NCBI GenBank assembly: GCA_003215535.1
Contig: QCKG01000007.1
Coordinates: 25,377 to 89,376 of the forward strand
Direction of reading: 5' to 3'
Length of the DNA stretch: 64,000 bases
DNA from: Prochlorococcus sp. AG-409-L18
Lineage (GTDB): Bacteria > Cyanobacteriota > Cyanobacteriia > PCC-6307 > Cyanobiaceae
Shown here: one piece after another, positions 9,634 through 20,733 of the stretch
Layout: every line of letters begins with the position of its first letter
Numbering within the stretch: the stretch's first letter is position 1
The notes under the pieces: generated by a model
What the model was told of the DNA's origin: nothing
Seen by the model: only the letters and a program-made list of their open reading frames with translations
The model's database searches: none
Position numbers and translations under genes: made by a program

Positions 9634-10746
9634 ATGTCAAGCATCGGAATCCCTACAGAAATAAAACCAGATGAATTACGAGTGGCTCTTACACCTGATG
9701 GTGTGAGAGAACTTGTCACTCAAGGGCTAGAGGTACGAGTGCAATCAGGAGCAGGATCGGGCGCAGGAATTAATGATGAAGAGTTTGCTATCGCAGGTGC
9801 AAAGATGGTTTCAAGAGAGGAAGCATGGGCTGCTCATCTAGTAGTAAAAGTCAAAGAACCCCAAGAAGAAGAGTTTTCATTCCTTAGAAAAGACATGGTT
9901 CTTTTCACTTACCTCCACCTAGCAGCATACCCAAAAGTAGGCGAAGCATTAATAGCTGCAGGCACTACTGCAGTTGGATATGAAACCGTACAAATGGAAA
10001 ACGGTAGCTTACCTTTACTAGCCCCCATGAGTGAAATCGCAGGGAGATTAGCCGCACAAATAGGGGCTCACTTACTTGAACGACCACACGGGGGGAGAGG
10101 TGTGCTCATAGGAGGTTGCACTGGAGTCAGGCCTGCAAGGGTGATTGTCCTTGGAGCAGGAACCGTTGGTTGGAATGCTGCAAGACTTGCCGCAGCAATG
10201 GATGCAGAAGTCATGCTTCTAGACCGCTCTCCTGAAAGGTTGAGGAATCTGGAGGCAGATCGTCGAGGCAGATTAATGAGTGTGGTAAGCAGCCGTGGTC
10301 TACTTGAAAGGCTAATTCCTACCGCTGACCTTTTAATAGGAGCAGTGCTAACGCCAGGGAGCCGGGCTCCTACCCTCGTTGACGAGATAATGGTAAAACA
10401 AATGAAACCTAACTCCGTAATAGTTGATGTAGCTATTGATCAAGGTGGCTGCGTTGCTACCAGCGTTGAAACTACACACACCAACCCAACAGTAACCATT
10501 CATGGCATCCAACACTACGCAGTAGGCAATATGCCTGGAGCTGTTCCCTTCACATCAACTGAAGCTCTGGTAAGCGTTACTCTTCCATATATTCTTGGCA
10601 TGGCAGGGAGAGGTCTGGAGGAGGCAGTAGCTGAGCGACCTGAACTTCTCTCTGGCCTAAATACAGTTCGAGGTTCTCTCTGTCATCCAGGAGTAGCCAA
10701 AGCCCTTGGGATTCCTCCAAGACATCCAATGGCATGTTTGCAGTAA
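9634..10746 (+). CDS. ald: Alanine dehydrogenase
   Basis: A 370-aa NAD-dependent dehydrogenase interconverting L-alanine and pyruvate plus ammonia. It starts MSSIGIPTEIKPDELRVAL, the normal family N-terminus, so I use the ATG at 9634 and not the one at 9598, whose 12 extra residues are unlike the family. The substrate-binding Lys is in VVKVKEPQ, the catalytic His in TYLHLAA, and the NAD-binding Rossmann motif is VIVLGAGTVGWNAARLA near residue 170. It can serve in nitrogen assimilation or release of ammonia from alanine. It is convergent with the DUF3326 gene, 16 bases between stops. Confidence 0.95.
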   Translation: MSSIGIPTEIKPDELRVALTPDGVRELVTQGLEVRVQSGAGSGAGINDEEFAIAGAKMVSREEAWAAHLVVKVKEPQEEEFSFLRKDMVLFTYLHLAAYPKVGEALIAAGTTAVGYETVQMENGSLPLLAPMSEIAGRLAAQIGAHLLERPHGGRGVLIGGCTGVRPARVIVLGAGTVGWNAARLAAAMDAEVMLLDRSPERLRNLEADRRGRLMSVVSSRGLLERLIPTADLLIGAVLTPGSRAPTLVDEIMVKQMKPNSVIVDVAIDQGGCVATSVETTHTNPTVTIHGIQHYAVGNMPGAVPFTSTEALVSVTLPYILGMAGRGLEEAVAERPELLSGLNTVRGSLCHPGVAKALGIPPRHPMACLQ

Positions 10747-10762
10747 ATCACACCCCTCATTG

Positions 10763-11884
10763 TCAAGTAACCTGAGGCAATGGTCGTATCAAAGACTCAT
10801 AATTAATCCCCTCTCTTAAAAGAAGAATCATCCCTGCTGCCTCTATGTAATCGCGAGCATGAAATAATGAAGAACCTTGATTAGATCTATATCCCTCCTT
10901 AAGGGCTAACGCCTTGGAAGTAACCTTCAAAATTCCTGGATTTGAAACGGATATCAGAGGAACCCCACGCTCTAAACAGGCTAAAACCGCTGCACCTCCT
11001 AGGGCACCATTAGGAGCGACTACAGCTCCAAGCTGTTCAGGATTAAGGATTCCTAAAGGATCATTTTTTTTCCAGGCATCAGTTTGATTGATCGGGACTA
11101 GATTGGGTGCACGGCTCAAACCAACAAGAACACAACTCAAAAATGTGTATCCCAACTCCTCTCCAGCAGCTCGAGGATCAAGCGCAAAATCAATAGGCAT
11201 ATCAGCCATTGCAGGGCTATGTGCACAAGGGATGCCTAAATGACGGACAAGCAAATGACTTATGACAGCCTCTGCTCCTGCCAAAGTATCTACTCCTTTG
11301 CCTTGACGATATTCCGCAATCTCTTCGCTTTCAAAATCATCTGGGAATCTAGTAACTACAGCTATTGCGGTTGCTCCTGCATTTTGCAATTCTTCACCAG
11401 CATTAATCAAAGCATCAGGGTTCCCTAGTTCACCCCAACTGGCACCACTCCTACATTTTTGAAGCCTTACCTCTAAAGGAACCTCAGTAATAACAACAGG
11501 GCCAATATTTAATCCCAGTGTTGCCCTACAGCCATCTGCAACTTGCAAGTGCCTGTGCCTCAATTCAGGTTCTAAGCCAGCATCCAAAAGGAGACCAACA
11601 CGTTGCTGACGCACTGTCTGCAACGCAATTTCCCCAGCAGCAAAGCGATCTAAGCTATATCCTTCAACATAGTGAATTCGGTGATCACTCCAATAAAGCG
11701 CAGCACCATTCATCACATTTGGATGGGTAATTAGACATCCAGATGCCGCCGCTATAAGTCGAGCAGCAGGTATTGCATCTCCTGCATACCCACCGATTGA
11801 ACAGCCAACCCCAGAAGGGATCACAAACAACGTTGGTAGGGGTGGTGCTGTTGAAAGAATCTGACCAGGGAGAGAAGAAGTCAT
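10763..11884 (-). CDS. DUF3326 domain protein of unknown function
   Basis: A 373-aa protein matching the cyanobacterial/plant DUF3326 family, recognisable from TLFVIPSGVGCSIGGYAGDA at the N-terminus, then ITHPNVMNGAALYW, and the C-terminal ACLERGVPLISVSNPGI. The Gly-rich GVGCSIGGYAGDA block could bind a phosphate or nucleotide, but that is only a guess. No signal peptide or membrane helix. The ATG overlaps the stop of the preceding 72-aa gene as ATGA, so the two are probably translationally coupled. Confidence 0.85.
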   Translation of the reverse strand: MTSSLPGQILSTAPPLPTLFVIPSGVGCSIGGYAGDAIPAARLIAAASGCLITHPNVMNGAALYWSDHRIHYVEGYSLDRFAAGEIALQTVRQQRVGLLLDAGLEPELRHRHLQVADGCRATLGLNIGPVVITEVPLEVRLQKCRSGASWGELGNPDALINAGEELQNAGATAIAVVTRFPDDFESEEIAEYRQGKGVDTLAGAEAVISHLLVRHLGIPCAHSPAMADMPIDFALDPRAAGEELGYTFLSCVLVGLSRAPNLVPINQTDAWKKNDPLGILNPEQLGAVVAPNGALGGAAVLACLERGVPLISVSNPGILKVTSKALALKEGYRSNQGSSLFHARDYIEAAGMILLLREGINYESLIRPLPQVT

Positions 11885-12099
11885 TCACTCTCCTTCTCTG
11901 AAAAATCAGAATTAATAATCACTGCCTCTACTTTGAGTTTAGGGAGGCCGTCAGGATTTTGCCTGAATATGATGTCCGTAATCGCCCAACGTAGGGGCTC
12001 CCCATATTCGCTTAGTTGAGCTATAACCCAAGATCGCAAATGGCCTATAGGAAGTTCATCAGGCCACTGCAAATCCAATTCAATCAGCTTCAATCTCAC
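11881..12099 (-). CDS. Small conserved cyanobacterial protein (72 aa), unknown function
   Basis: A 72-aa protein with a GTG start (MRLKLIELDLQWPDEL). It has no motif I can name. It looks like a single small alpha/beta fold: a hydrophobic strand, a helix around LRSWVIAQLSEYGEP, and a strand pair ending VEAVIINSDF. Its ATGA overlap with the DUF3326 gene and its position just downstream of the atp terminator support it as a genuine gene of a two-gene unit. It is probably transcribed from the short gap between the terminator and 12099. Confidence 0.7.
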   Translation of the reverse strand: MRLKLIELDLQWPDELPIGHLRSWVIAQLSEYGEPLRWAITDIIFRQNPDGLPKLKVEAVIINSDFSEKESE

Positions 12100-12161
12100 T
12101 GAGGATAATGTCGAAATTTTTCTCCCAAATTACATTCTCCTACTACAACAAAAAAGGTCAG

Positions 12162-12189
12162 AAAAAAAAACCGGCCTAACGACCGGTTT
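12162..12189 (-). terminator. Rho-independent terminator of the main atp operon
   Basis: On the minus strand, 26 bases after the atpC stop, the RNA can form a seven-pair GC-containing stem AAACCGG/CCGGTTT (12183-12189 with 12168-12174) and an eight-base loop, followed directly by a run of about nine U residues (12162-12170). This is a textbook intrinsic terminator. It separates the atp operon from the 72-aa/DUF3326 pair. Confidence 0.9.
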
Positions 12190-12214
12190 AGATGAAATAA
12201 CTGAACTTCAACCG

Positions 12215-13165
12215 TTAAGCACAAGAACCACCAACTACTTCCAAAATCTCTTGGGTAATAGCAGCCTGACGAGCTTTGTTGTAGTCAAGAGTCAATGTCT
12301 TCGCTAACTCTTTGGCATTATCACTAGCATTATTCATAGCAGTCATTCTGCTGGCCAATTCTGAAGCAGCAGATTCCTGCAATGCCCTTAAAAGCTGATT
12401 CTGCAAATAAAGAGGTAACAATGCATTTAGGAGTTGTTCAGGACTTTGTTCAAAAATGATGTCTGATGGCAAAGCAGGTTGCTCATTTGCTGGGCCAATG
12501 CCCTTTTCAATGGTCAAACGGCTATCTTTTGTAGTTAATCTAAAAATCTCATCATCTGCTTCTGCTATCCCCTGGGGGTCTAGAGGAAGAAGTGTCTGTA
12601 CCACAGGGTTACAACTAACAAGATTAATAAACTTTGTATAGATAACCTCAACCCTATCAGTGCTTGAAGAGAGAAACTCTGCTAAGACCTCATTAGTAAT
12701 TGCTTCGGCATCTAGAGCAGTTGGGACTTGTTCCAACTCTTTAAAAGTTGCACGAATAGTGTATTGGTTTGCACGATTCTGAAAATAACTAATCGCCTTC
12801 TTACCAATCAAAACAAGATCAGGGTTAAATCCCTGACTCTTCAATTCAGCATACCTTTGCTCAGTCCTTTTAATAATATTGGAGTTATAACCCCCACAAA
12901 GTCCCCGATCACCGGTAACTGCAAGGAGAGTAATGGTACTCACATCACGAGTTTTGAGTAATGGGGCATCAGCTGCTTCAAATCGCATACGAGACTGAAT
13001 ATTTTCGAGAACACGAGCAAGTCGATCAGCAAATGGGCGACTTCTAAGCACCTGTTCCTGAGCACGCCTCACCTTCGCAGCAGCAACGAGGCGCATAGCT
13101 TCGGTGATTTTTCGAGTGTTCTTGACAGATACAATCCTGTCTCGAATGTCCTTTAGATTAGCCAT
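12215..13165 (-). CDS. atpC: F1 ATP synthase subunit gamma
   Basis: The 316-aa rotor subunit that turns inside the alpha3beta3 ring. It begins [27 protein letters not shown], and the conserved [14 protein letters not shown] block follows near residue 85; the C-terminal helix ([13 protein letters not shown]) re-enters the ring. Last gene of the operon, 29 bases after atpA and just before a strong terminator. In chloroplast gamma a redox-regulating cysteine pair interrupts this subunit; I see no such Cys-x5-Cys element here, as expected for cyanobacteria. E. coli name atpG. Confidence 0.97.
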   Translation of the reverse strand: MANLKDIRDRIVSVKNTRKITEAMRLVAAAKVRRAQEQVLRSRPFADRLARVLENIQSRMRFEAADAPLLKTRDVSTITLLAVTGDRGLCGGYNSNIIKRTEQRYAELKSQGFNPDLVLIGKKAISYFQNRANQYTIRATFKELEQVPTALDAEAITNEVLAEFLSSSTDRVEVIYTKFINLVSCNPVVQTLLPLDPQGIAEADDEIFRLTTKDSRLTIEKGIGPANEQPALPSDIIFEQSPEQLLNALLPLYLQNQLLRALQESAASELASRMTAMNNASDNAKELAKTLTLDYNKARQAAITQEILEVVGGSCA

Positions 13166-13194
13166 AGATAAGATCCTCCTTAAAAACCTAAGGA

Positions 13195-14763
<1,569 letters not shown>

Positions 14764-14776
14764 CTAGGCTGATGAG

Positions 14777-15325
14777 CTAACTCACCTTTGCCAAGGAAAG
14801 GCCAAGACGACGTACCTGCCCAGCCAGACTTGCGTCAATGACCTTTGATCCAACTTTGACAACGAAACCGCCTATCAAGGCTGGATCAACCTGAAGGTTG
14901 AGCTCGAGATTGTCGGTCCCTGCAACAGACTGAATCTTCTTTAGCAAATCAGCTTGTTGTGCTTCATCAAGAGGAGAAGCAGAAGTTACGGTTGCAAGAG
15001 CAATATTTCTCTGTTCACGATAAAGCTCTAGCAAACGCTGAAGCACTGCATCTAAGAATCCAATTCGCTGTCTATCAGCCAAAAGCTTAAGAAGATTGAG
15101 AAATGTTGGAGAAACTTCTTTAGAAAAAAGCTTTTCTAAGGCAGCTTTTTTTGCTTCGACTTCCAAAACTGGGGAAGCCATTGCTTCTCTTAACTCTGGT
15201 GTTTCATTCCAAAGAGACAAAAGTGCCTTTGACTGATCTACAACCTGATCTACTTCCTTGCGGTTAGATGCAACTTGCAAAAAAGCTTCAGCATATGGAG
15301 TGGTAATTGTGTTTAGTAATGGCAT
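14777..15325 (-). CDS. atpD: F1 ATP synthase subunit delta (OSCP)
   Basis: The 182-aa stator subunit joining the b/b' stalk to the top of F1. The N-terminal helical domain starts YAEAFLQVASNRKEVDQV, and the C-terminal conserved GGFVVKVGSKVIDASLAGQV is the family signature. The start codon overlaps the atpF stop (TGATG), suggesting coupled translation. E. coli name atpH. Confidence 0.96.
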   Translation of the reverse strand: MPLLNTITTPYAEAFLQVASNRKEVDQVVDQSKALLSLWNETPELREAMASPVLEVEAKKAALEKLFSKEVSPTFLNLLKLLADRQRIGFLDAVLQRLLELYREQRNIALATVTSASPLDEAQQADLLKKIQSVAGTDNLELNLQVDPALIGGFVVKVGSKVIDASLAGQVRRLGLSLAKVS

Positions 15326-15840
15326 CAGCCTTCTCCCATGTTATTGATGGAGTCGGTAAGAAATTTCGACTGAGAGACTTTGTCTAACTTCCCAGGAAGA
15401 GTTTCAAGTGCCTTTTCTATAGCCAGTCGAGCAGCTTCTCTTCTGAGTTGAGTACTTACTCTTGAAGCCTCTGCGTTTAGGTCGGAAGCAGCACCCTGCT
15501 TAATTCGTGCCATCTCTTCAACAGTACGTTTCTCACTTTCCAGTCGAATGGCCTCTGCACGACTTTTGCAATCAGAACGAATTTGGGAAGCTTTTTGTTC
15601 TGCAGAAGAAAGTTCCTGCTTAGCCTTTTCAAGAGCATTTGTGGCTTCTTGAAGGCGATCTTCTGCATCTTCAAGATCCAAAAGAATCGCTTTGCGACGC
15701 CTCTCAAGCATTCCTCCCAAGAAGTTTGGAAGGAACTTGTAAAGACCAAAAATAACAACCGCCAAATTAAGGACATTGGTCTCAAAGAGATTGAGGTTTA
15801 AACCAAAACCTTCAGAGGCAAGAATGAGAGGTAAGTTCAT
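15325..15840 (-). CDS. atpF: Fo ATP synthase subunit b
   Basis: A 171-aa peripheral stalk subunit. One N-terminal membrane helix (about residues 20-40, [20 protein letters not shown]) is followed by a long charged coiled coil rich in Ala, Glu, Lys and Arg. Cyanobacteria use a b/b' heterodimer, and the neighbouring atpG supplies b'. Its ATG overlaps the atpG stop (ATGA) and its stop overlaps the atpD start, so b', b and delta are translationally linked. Confidence 0.95.
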   Translation of the reverse strand: MNLPLILASEGFGLNLNLFETNVLNLAVVIFGLYKFLPNFLGGMLERRRKAILLDLEDAEDRLQEATNALEKAKQELSSAEQKASQIRSDCKSRAEAIRLESEKRTVEEMARIKQGAASDLNAEASRVSTQLRREAARLAIEKALETLPGKLDKVSQSKFLTDSINNMGEG

Positions 15841-16298
15841 TTTGATGCCAATAATCGATCAACAATTAGATCCCCGAGTTTCTCTGAATCTGACTTGAGC
15901 TGATTCATTGCAGATTCCCTCTGGGCATCAATTTCACGCCTTGCCTTTTCTCTAGAAGCATTAGCTTCTGATGTAGCCAAAGCCAAAGCCTCTCTATAGA
16001 GCTTGTCAGAATCCTGCTCAGCATCATTAATCACTTTTTGAGCAGCCTGACGAGCTTCCTTAAGCTGATCCCTAAGAGCTAACTCGAGCTTTTCCACCTC
16101 TGCAAGCCTCTGCTTTGCCTGGGCTCTACTAGTAGTTACATAATCCTCTCGTTCTTCAACAACCTGACCAACAGGTTTGAAGAAAAGAGCATTGAGGATG
16201 AATGTGAGGAGGACCACCTGAATCGCCATAAGCGGAAGGGTGGCATCGAAGTCAAATAGACCTCCCTCAGTAGCACCGAACAGAAACGGACTGGTCAT
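15837..16298 (-). CDS. atpG: Fo ATP synthase subunit b'
   Basis: A 153-aa second stalk subunit, typical of photosynthetic bacteria and chloroplasts. The membrane helix is [20 protein letters not shown] (residues 17-36), followed by the conserved [12 protein letters not shown] and a coiled coil to the end. The leader between atpH and this gene is 146 bases and contains an eight-G run on the plus strand (C8 in the transcript) some 15 bases before the ATG. The stop overlaps the atpF start by four bases. Confidence 0.95.
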   Translation of the reverse strand: MTSPFLFGATEGGLFDFDATLPLMAIQVVLLTFILNALFFKPVGQVVEEREDYVTTSRAQAKQRLAEVEKLELALRDQLKEARQAAQKVINDAEQDSDKLYREALALATSEANASREKARREIDAQRESAMNQLKSDSEKLGDLIVDRLLASK

Positions 16299-16444
16299 GT
16301 GACAAAGATGGGGGGGGTGATAGCAAACTGCTAAGCAGAATGGAATTTACGCAGGAGAGCTGAAGAGGCCTTAAAGCAGATTTCTCAACAAAAATGCTAT
16401 TAACATCTTTGGTAAAGAAATTCAGTCTCCCGCTTAACTCTTCC

Positions 16445-16789
<345 letters not shown>

Positions 16790-16870
16790 GGCCTGGATAA
16801 TTCCAGACCTAGTCGCAAGAAGTTGCCAGATTACTGATTGAGAGCTGGCTGAATTGAAATAACGGTGTGT

Positions 16871-17596
16871 TCAGTGATGCTCTTCGACCGCTTCACCGAT
16901 GTAATAAGCGGCAAGAGTGGCAAAGATCAAAGCTTGAATGGCACTTGTAAAAAGGCCAAGAAACATTACAGGCACCGGAAGCACTAGAGGTACTAAAAAG
17001 ACCAACACCGCTACCACCAATTCATCAGCCAGGATGTTTCCGAACAAACGAAAGGATAGTGACAGGGGCTTAGTAAAGTCCTCAACGATCTTGAAGGGGA
17101 GCATGATAGGAGTGGGATGAACGTAATACTCGAAGTAACGCAATCCCTTATTACTCAGGCCCGCATAAAAATAAGAAAGTGATACCAAAAGGGCTAACGC
17201 CACGGTTGTATTTATGTCAGCCGTGGGTGCACCCAACTCCCCACTTGGGAGATGGATCAACCTCCAAGGGACAAGAGCTCCTCCCCAATTGCTCACAAAA
17301 ATGAACAAGAAAAGAGTGCCAATAAAAGGCATCCAGTCGCGATAGACCTTTTCCCCAATCTGGGTCCGAGCTAAATCACGAATGTAATCCCATAAGAACT
17401 CCAAAAGATTCTGAACCCCTTGAGGATCGCGTTCCATTTTCTTGGTGCCTACTACTACAAGAGCAAGCAATGCACCAATAACTATCCAGGAAGTTAAAAA
17501 CACCTGGCCGTGAATCCTTAGATTCCCAAATTGCCAATAGAGGTGTTGGCCCACCTCCAATTCAGCAAAAGTGAAAAAAAACGGCAAAGAACCCAT
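16871..17596 (-). CDS. atpI: Fo ATP synthase subunit a
   Basis: A 241-aa membrane stator that forms the proton half-channels. Five or six hydrophobic helices are visible; the essential Arg is in [19 protein letters not shown] near residue 185, with the conserved C-terminal [16 protein letters not shown]. It is preceded by atp1 (90 bases) and followed by atpH. E. coli name atpB. Confidence 0.97.
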   Translation of the reverse strand: MGSLPFFFTFAELEVGQHLYWQFGNLRIHGQVFLTSWIVIGALLALVVVGTKKMERDPQGVQNLLEFLWDYIRDLARTQIGEKVYRDWMPFIGTLFLFIFVSNWGGALVPWRLIHLPSGELGAPTADINTTVALALLVSLSYFYAGLSNKGLRYFEYYVHPTPIMLPFKIVEDFTKPLSLSFRLFGNILADELVVAVLVFLVPLVLPVPVMFLGLFTSAIQALIFATLAAYYIGEAVEEHH

Positions 17597-17686
17597 TGGG
17601 CTTGAATTTCGGAGTCGTAAGTACGACGGGATTTTGGATAAAGCCTGACAACCAACTATTGAATTGATTTCAAAGAAAGCTCTAGC

Positions 17687-18163
17687 TCAAGGCTCGAGCA
17701 TTACCTGGAGAATCAAAGCAGGTTTATACATCAAAAAGCCCAACAAAGATGGTAATAACTCAAGTTGAGGCAGTCGTGAAACTACCAACACAAGCAATAC
17801 CGGAACAACCAATTGAACCTTGCCAACAGACTTCGAAGTTTTCCCAAGTTTTCCAATGCTGCGAGCAAGAAGACGCAGATAGACAACTCCGGCTAAGGCA
17901 CCCACCAGCAAGCTGACAGAAGAGATGAAGTCAAAAAAAATGGCAGTGATTAAGACCGCAAAAGCGGAAACGATCAGTGTTGCCATGAATATGCGCCGCT
18001 GAAGCTGCGCATATTCGTCAAAAGAAGAAAAATTGAGTTCTTCTGACGATGAAAGGTTCAGAGGGTTCTCAATGCTTGAGCCAGGCTCCTCACAGGTCCC
18101 CAGCCGAACATTCCCTCCCTTGGGAGAGGAATCATCAGGCTGGAGAATAGAAGGTGCCAGCAA
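17687..18163 (-). CDS. atp1: ATP synthase protein I-like membrane protein
   Basis: A small membrane protein at the head of the atp operon; relatives (UncI/Atp1) help assemble the c ring. About 50 soluble residues are followed by DEYAQLQRRIFMATLI, then four hydrophobic segments. No ATG lies upstream of this conserved region: the open frame begins with TTG at 18163, which has only a weak ribosome-binding site, so the exact start is uncertain. First gene of the operon, so the main atp promoter should lie in the gap upstream. Confidence 0.82.
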   Translation of the reverse strand: MLAPSILQPDDSSPKGGNVRLGTCEEPGSSIENPLNLSSSEELNFSSFDEYAQLQRRIFMATLIVSAFAVLITAIFFDFISSVSLLVGALAGVVYLRLLARSIGKLGKTSKSVGKVQLVVPVLLVLVVSRLPQLELLPSLLGFLMYKPALILQVMLEP

Positions 18164-18776
18164 GGGCTACGAGGCTCTCTGTGTAAAGGCCCGCGGAATC
18201 TATCATGCAGATGGTAAGGACAAGGTGCATAGCAATAGCCGCCTCTTTCGCTATAGATCCTTGGCTATAGATAGGATTAGAGTTTTCCCCAACCTTAATT
18301 TCTTCAATTCCACTAAAGTGACTTCGCTATCTTTTTCTATTGTCAGAATTAGCTTGGATTAATCGGTACTTAGAAAAAGTAGGATTTTTCCGAAAGGATT
18401 TCATGGACAAACAAATTGATCAAGAGATTATCGCAGAGTTTGACAATAAAGGCATTAGTTATAATCAAAATCTTTGTCTAATAACCTAGATTTAGAGCCT
18501 AATCAGCGAAATAATTTAGGCATTAAAGTCCAGTTTTAGTATGCACAGAATTATAAAACTTCTGAAGTTCTACCTATCCATAAATCAAAAAATAACTCTA
18601 AAAGAAATAGGAAGTATCCAAGTTCAACAAATTCAAAATAACTATCTAGACGGATTTATTGTTATACATACTTGGCAAGTTGACTTTTAGGCGGCTCAAT
18701 AGGGTTGCTTTTATAAAAGTCACCTTTGAGCCATTCCTCCCCAACAAGGTCGAACAATGGCCAAACCACTCATCAG
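18164..18776. other. 613-base gap between divergent atp operon and ftsW
   Basis: The left part (18164-18300) should contain the promoter of the atp operon; no sure -10/-35 pair can be named. From about 18300 to 18725 the sequence is visibly more AT-rich than the flanks. It contains a 28-codon frame with a good ribosome-binding site (listed separately) and a 49-codon frame at 18541-18690 without one. No RNA gene or repeat was recognised. It could be the remains of a decayed gene. Confidence 0.5.
18403..18489 (+). CDS. Possible 28-aa small ORF
   Basis: An ATG preceded by a well-placed AAGGA starts a 28-codon frame, beginning MDKQIDQEIIAEFDNKG and ending at TAG. The first 17 residues are acidic and helix-prone and look protein-like, while the end does not. 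It may be a real small gene or the 5' remnant of a decayed one. No family is recognised. Confidence 0.25.
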   Translation: MDKQIDQEIIAEFDNKGISYNQNLCLIT

Positions 18777-19961
18777 ATGAGAGATTGGGAGTTTGTTACT
18801 CAAGTAAAAAAACCTGCATTTTGGCAACGTCTTCTCCCACTACCTTGGGAGCTTTGGCCTACTGAAGCTCGGCTTCTTCTGACATTAATAGGTTTTTGGA
18901 GTATTGCAGGTCTTGTGATCCTTGGTTCGGCTAGTTGGTGGGTAGCGAGTCGAGAAATGGGGGATGGCGCTTATTACATCAAAAGACAATTGATTTGGCT
19001 AACAGCTAGCTGGACTTTGTTTTACCTAGTTATATCTACCCATCTAAAAAACTGGTTAAGAATTGCAGGCCCAATTGTCCTTCTTGGAGGCTTCCTTGTA
19101 GGGGCAACTCTATTAATAGGAAGCACAGTTAATGGAGCAAGTCGATGGCTAATTCTTGGACCACTTCAAATTCAACCTTCAGAGTTAATCAAGCCATTTG
19201 TAATTCTTCAAGCAGCAAACCTCTTTGCTCATTGGAAGAGAATTACGTCTGATCAAAGAATTTTCTGGCTTGGAATATTTCTTACTCTCATTCTTTTAAT
19301 CCTTAAACAACCAAACCTAAGCACAGCTGCGTTAACAGGGATACTGCTTTGGCTTATAGCCCTTGGTGCAGGAGTGAGATTAAGCAGTCTTCTTATAACA
19401 GCTATTACTGGTGGCCTTTTAGGTGCAGCAAGTATCTTGATAAATGAATATCAGCGGCTAAGGGTAATTTCATTTCTTGACCCTTGGCAAGATCCTCAAG
19501 GGAATGGATACCAACTCATTCAAAGCCTTCTTGCTATTGGTTCTGGTGGATGGTTTGGAGAAGGCTTTGGACTTTCTACACAAAAACTTCAGTACTTACC
19601 AATACAAAGCACAGACTTTATTTATGCAGTTTTTGCAGAAGAATTTGGTTTTATTGGATCTTTATTAGTTCTAATATTTTTAATGCTTTTTTCATTTCTT
19701 GGTCTGAGAGTCGCACTCCGATGCAAAGGGAATCAATCAAAGCTTGTAGCCATAGGCTGCACCACTCTGCTTGTTGGGCAATCATTTCTGAATATCGGAG
19801 TCGCATCAGGTGTAATGCCAACCACAGGGCTCCCTCTACCTATGGTTAGTTATGGAGGAAATTCCCTGCTTTCTAGCCTAGTCACAGCAGGTCTTCTCAT
19901 ACGATGCTCACTTGAATCAACTGGGGTATTAGAAGGAGTCAGACCTCATAAAGTCACTTAA
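18777..19961 (+). CDS. ftsW: FtsW, SEDS-family peptidoglycan glycosyltransferase for cell division
   Basis: A membrane protein of about 394 residues with ten predicted helices. SEDS features are clear: VNGASRWLILGPLQIQPSEL near residue 130, WQDPQGNGYQLIQSLLAIGSGG with the large periplasmic loop, and TDFIYAVFAEEFGFIG. Near the C-terminus VMPTTGLPLPMVSYGG is the family signature. It polymerises lipid II at the septum with a partner transpeptidase. I choose the ATG at 18777; the frame also opens at a TTG at 18726, but the extra 17 residues are Ser/Asn-rich and unlike the family. RodA is the alternative call; position and length favour FtsW. Confidence 0.88.
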   Translation: MRDWEFVTQVKKPAFWQRLLPLPWELWPTEARLLLTLIGFWSIAGLVILGSASWWVASREMGDGAYYIKRQLIWLTASWTLFYLVISTHLKNWLRIAGPIVLLGGFLVGATLLIGSTVNGASRWLILGPLQIQPSELIKPFVILQAANLFAHWKRITSDQRIFWLGIFLTLILLILKQPNLSTAALTGILLWLIALGAGVRLSSLLITAITGGLLGAASILINEYQRLRVISFLDPWQDPQGNGYQLIQSLLAIGSGGWFGEGFGLSTQKLQYLPIQSTDFIYAVFAEEFGFIGSLLVLIFLMLFSFLGLRVALRCKGNQSKLVAIGCTTLLVGQSFLNIGVASGVMPTTGLPLPMVSYGGNSLLSSLVTAGLLIRCSLESTGVLEGVRPHKVT

Positions 19962-20013
19962 ATAGATAATGTTGGTAACTAACTTTTTCCGGGAATAACC
20001 GGCGCGAACCATC

Positions 20014-20730
20014 CTGTCTCTGGACCTGGCTCTATCTGATCTAGCTCGCAGCAGTGAGCAATTAGTACTTGACGGCCTAAAACAGCCTGGCCCATTCACC
20101 TTTGCACTGGTATTTGGAGGTGGCTTGCTGACTAGTCTTGGCCCTTGTTCCCTCTCTCTTCTCCCTGTCACACTGGCCTATCTAGCAGGTTTTAAAGGTA
20201 AGCACAGTGCAATTAATCGAAGCGCCGCCTTCAGTAGCGGAATCATCCTCTCATTGATTGTCTTGGGAGGTTTAAGCGGACTATTAGGACGCATATATGG
20301 CCAATTACCTCTTGCAATCCCTAGTTTGGTTGCTCTTTTGTCAATATTCATGGGGCTTAATTTAATAGGCCTATTGCCAATCCCAATACCAACGGGGCCG
20401 GACCCAAACAGTTGGCAGAATCGTGTCCCTTCCCCACTTGCACCAGTTGCAGCTGGCATGGCATTTGGGTTAGCGGCCTCTCCCTGCACCACGCCTGTAT
20501 TAGCAGTCCTTCTTGGATGGATTGTCCAAAATGGCAACCCCCTGACAGGAATTTTATTGCTGGCATTTTTTGGATCAGGTCAAGTTCTGCCCCTTTTCCT
20601 GACTGGCACGATCGCTGCAACAGTTCCAAACTTTTTAGCTCTTCGTCCAATAGGACGATGGATCCCCCCACTTAGTGGGACAATTTTGCTTACTACAGGC
20701 CTGTTAAGTCTCCTTGCTCAATGGATCTAA
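20014..20730 (+). CDS. ccdA: CcdA, thiol-disulfide transporter of cytochrome c maturation (start codon unclear)
   Basis: A DsbD-like membrane protein with six helices that moves reducing power across the thylakoid or plasma membrane to keep apocytochrome c cysteines reduced. The two redox cysteines are in TSLGPCSLSLLP and AASPCTTPVL. Helix 1 begins at GPFTFALVFGGG, so the first normal start codon in frame (TTG at 20125) would cut this helix in half. The frame is open upstream to a stop at 19996 and codes plausible family sequence (DLARSSEQLVLDGLKQPG), but holds only CTG (20014, 20020, 20026) or ATC (20011) as possible starts. I give the CTG at 20014 provisionally. It precedes ccs1 by three bases. 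Confidence 0.8.
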   Translation: MSLDLALSDLARSSEQLVLDGLKQPGPFTFALVFGGGLLTSLGPCSLSLLPVTLAYLAGFKGKHSAINRSAAFSSGIILSLIVLGGLSGLLGRIYGQLPLAIPSLVALLSIFMGLNLIGLLPIPIPTGPDPNSWQNRVPSPLAPVAAGMAFGLAASPCTTPVLAVLLGWIVQNGNPLTGILLLAFFGSGQVLPLFLTGTIAATVPNFLALRPIGRWIPPLSGTILLTTGLLSLLAQWI

Positions 20731-20733
20731 AAC

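Noticed and set aside
18541..18690. 49-codon plus-strand frame before ftsW
   Set aside because: AT-rich, no ribosome-binding site, Ile/Gln/Lys-rich sequence without family features; could be a remnant but cannot be supported as a gene.
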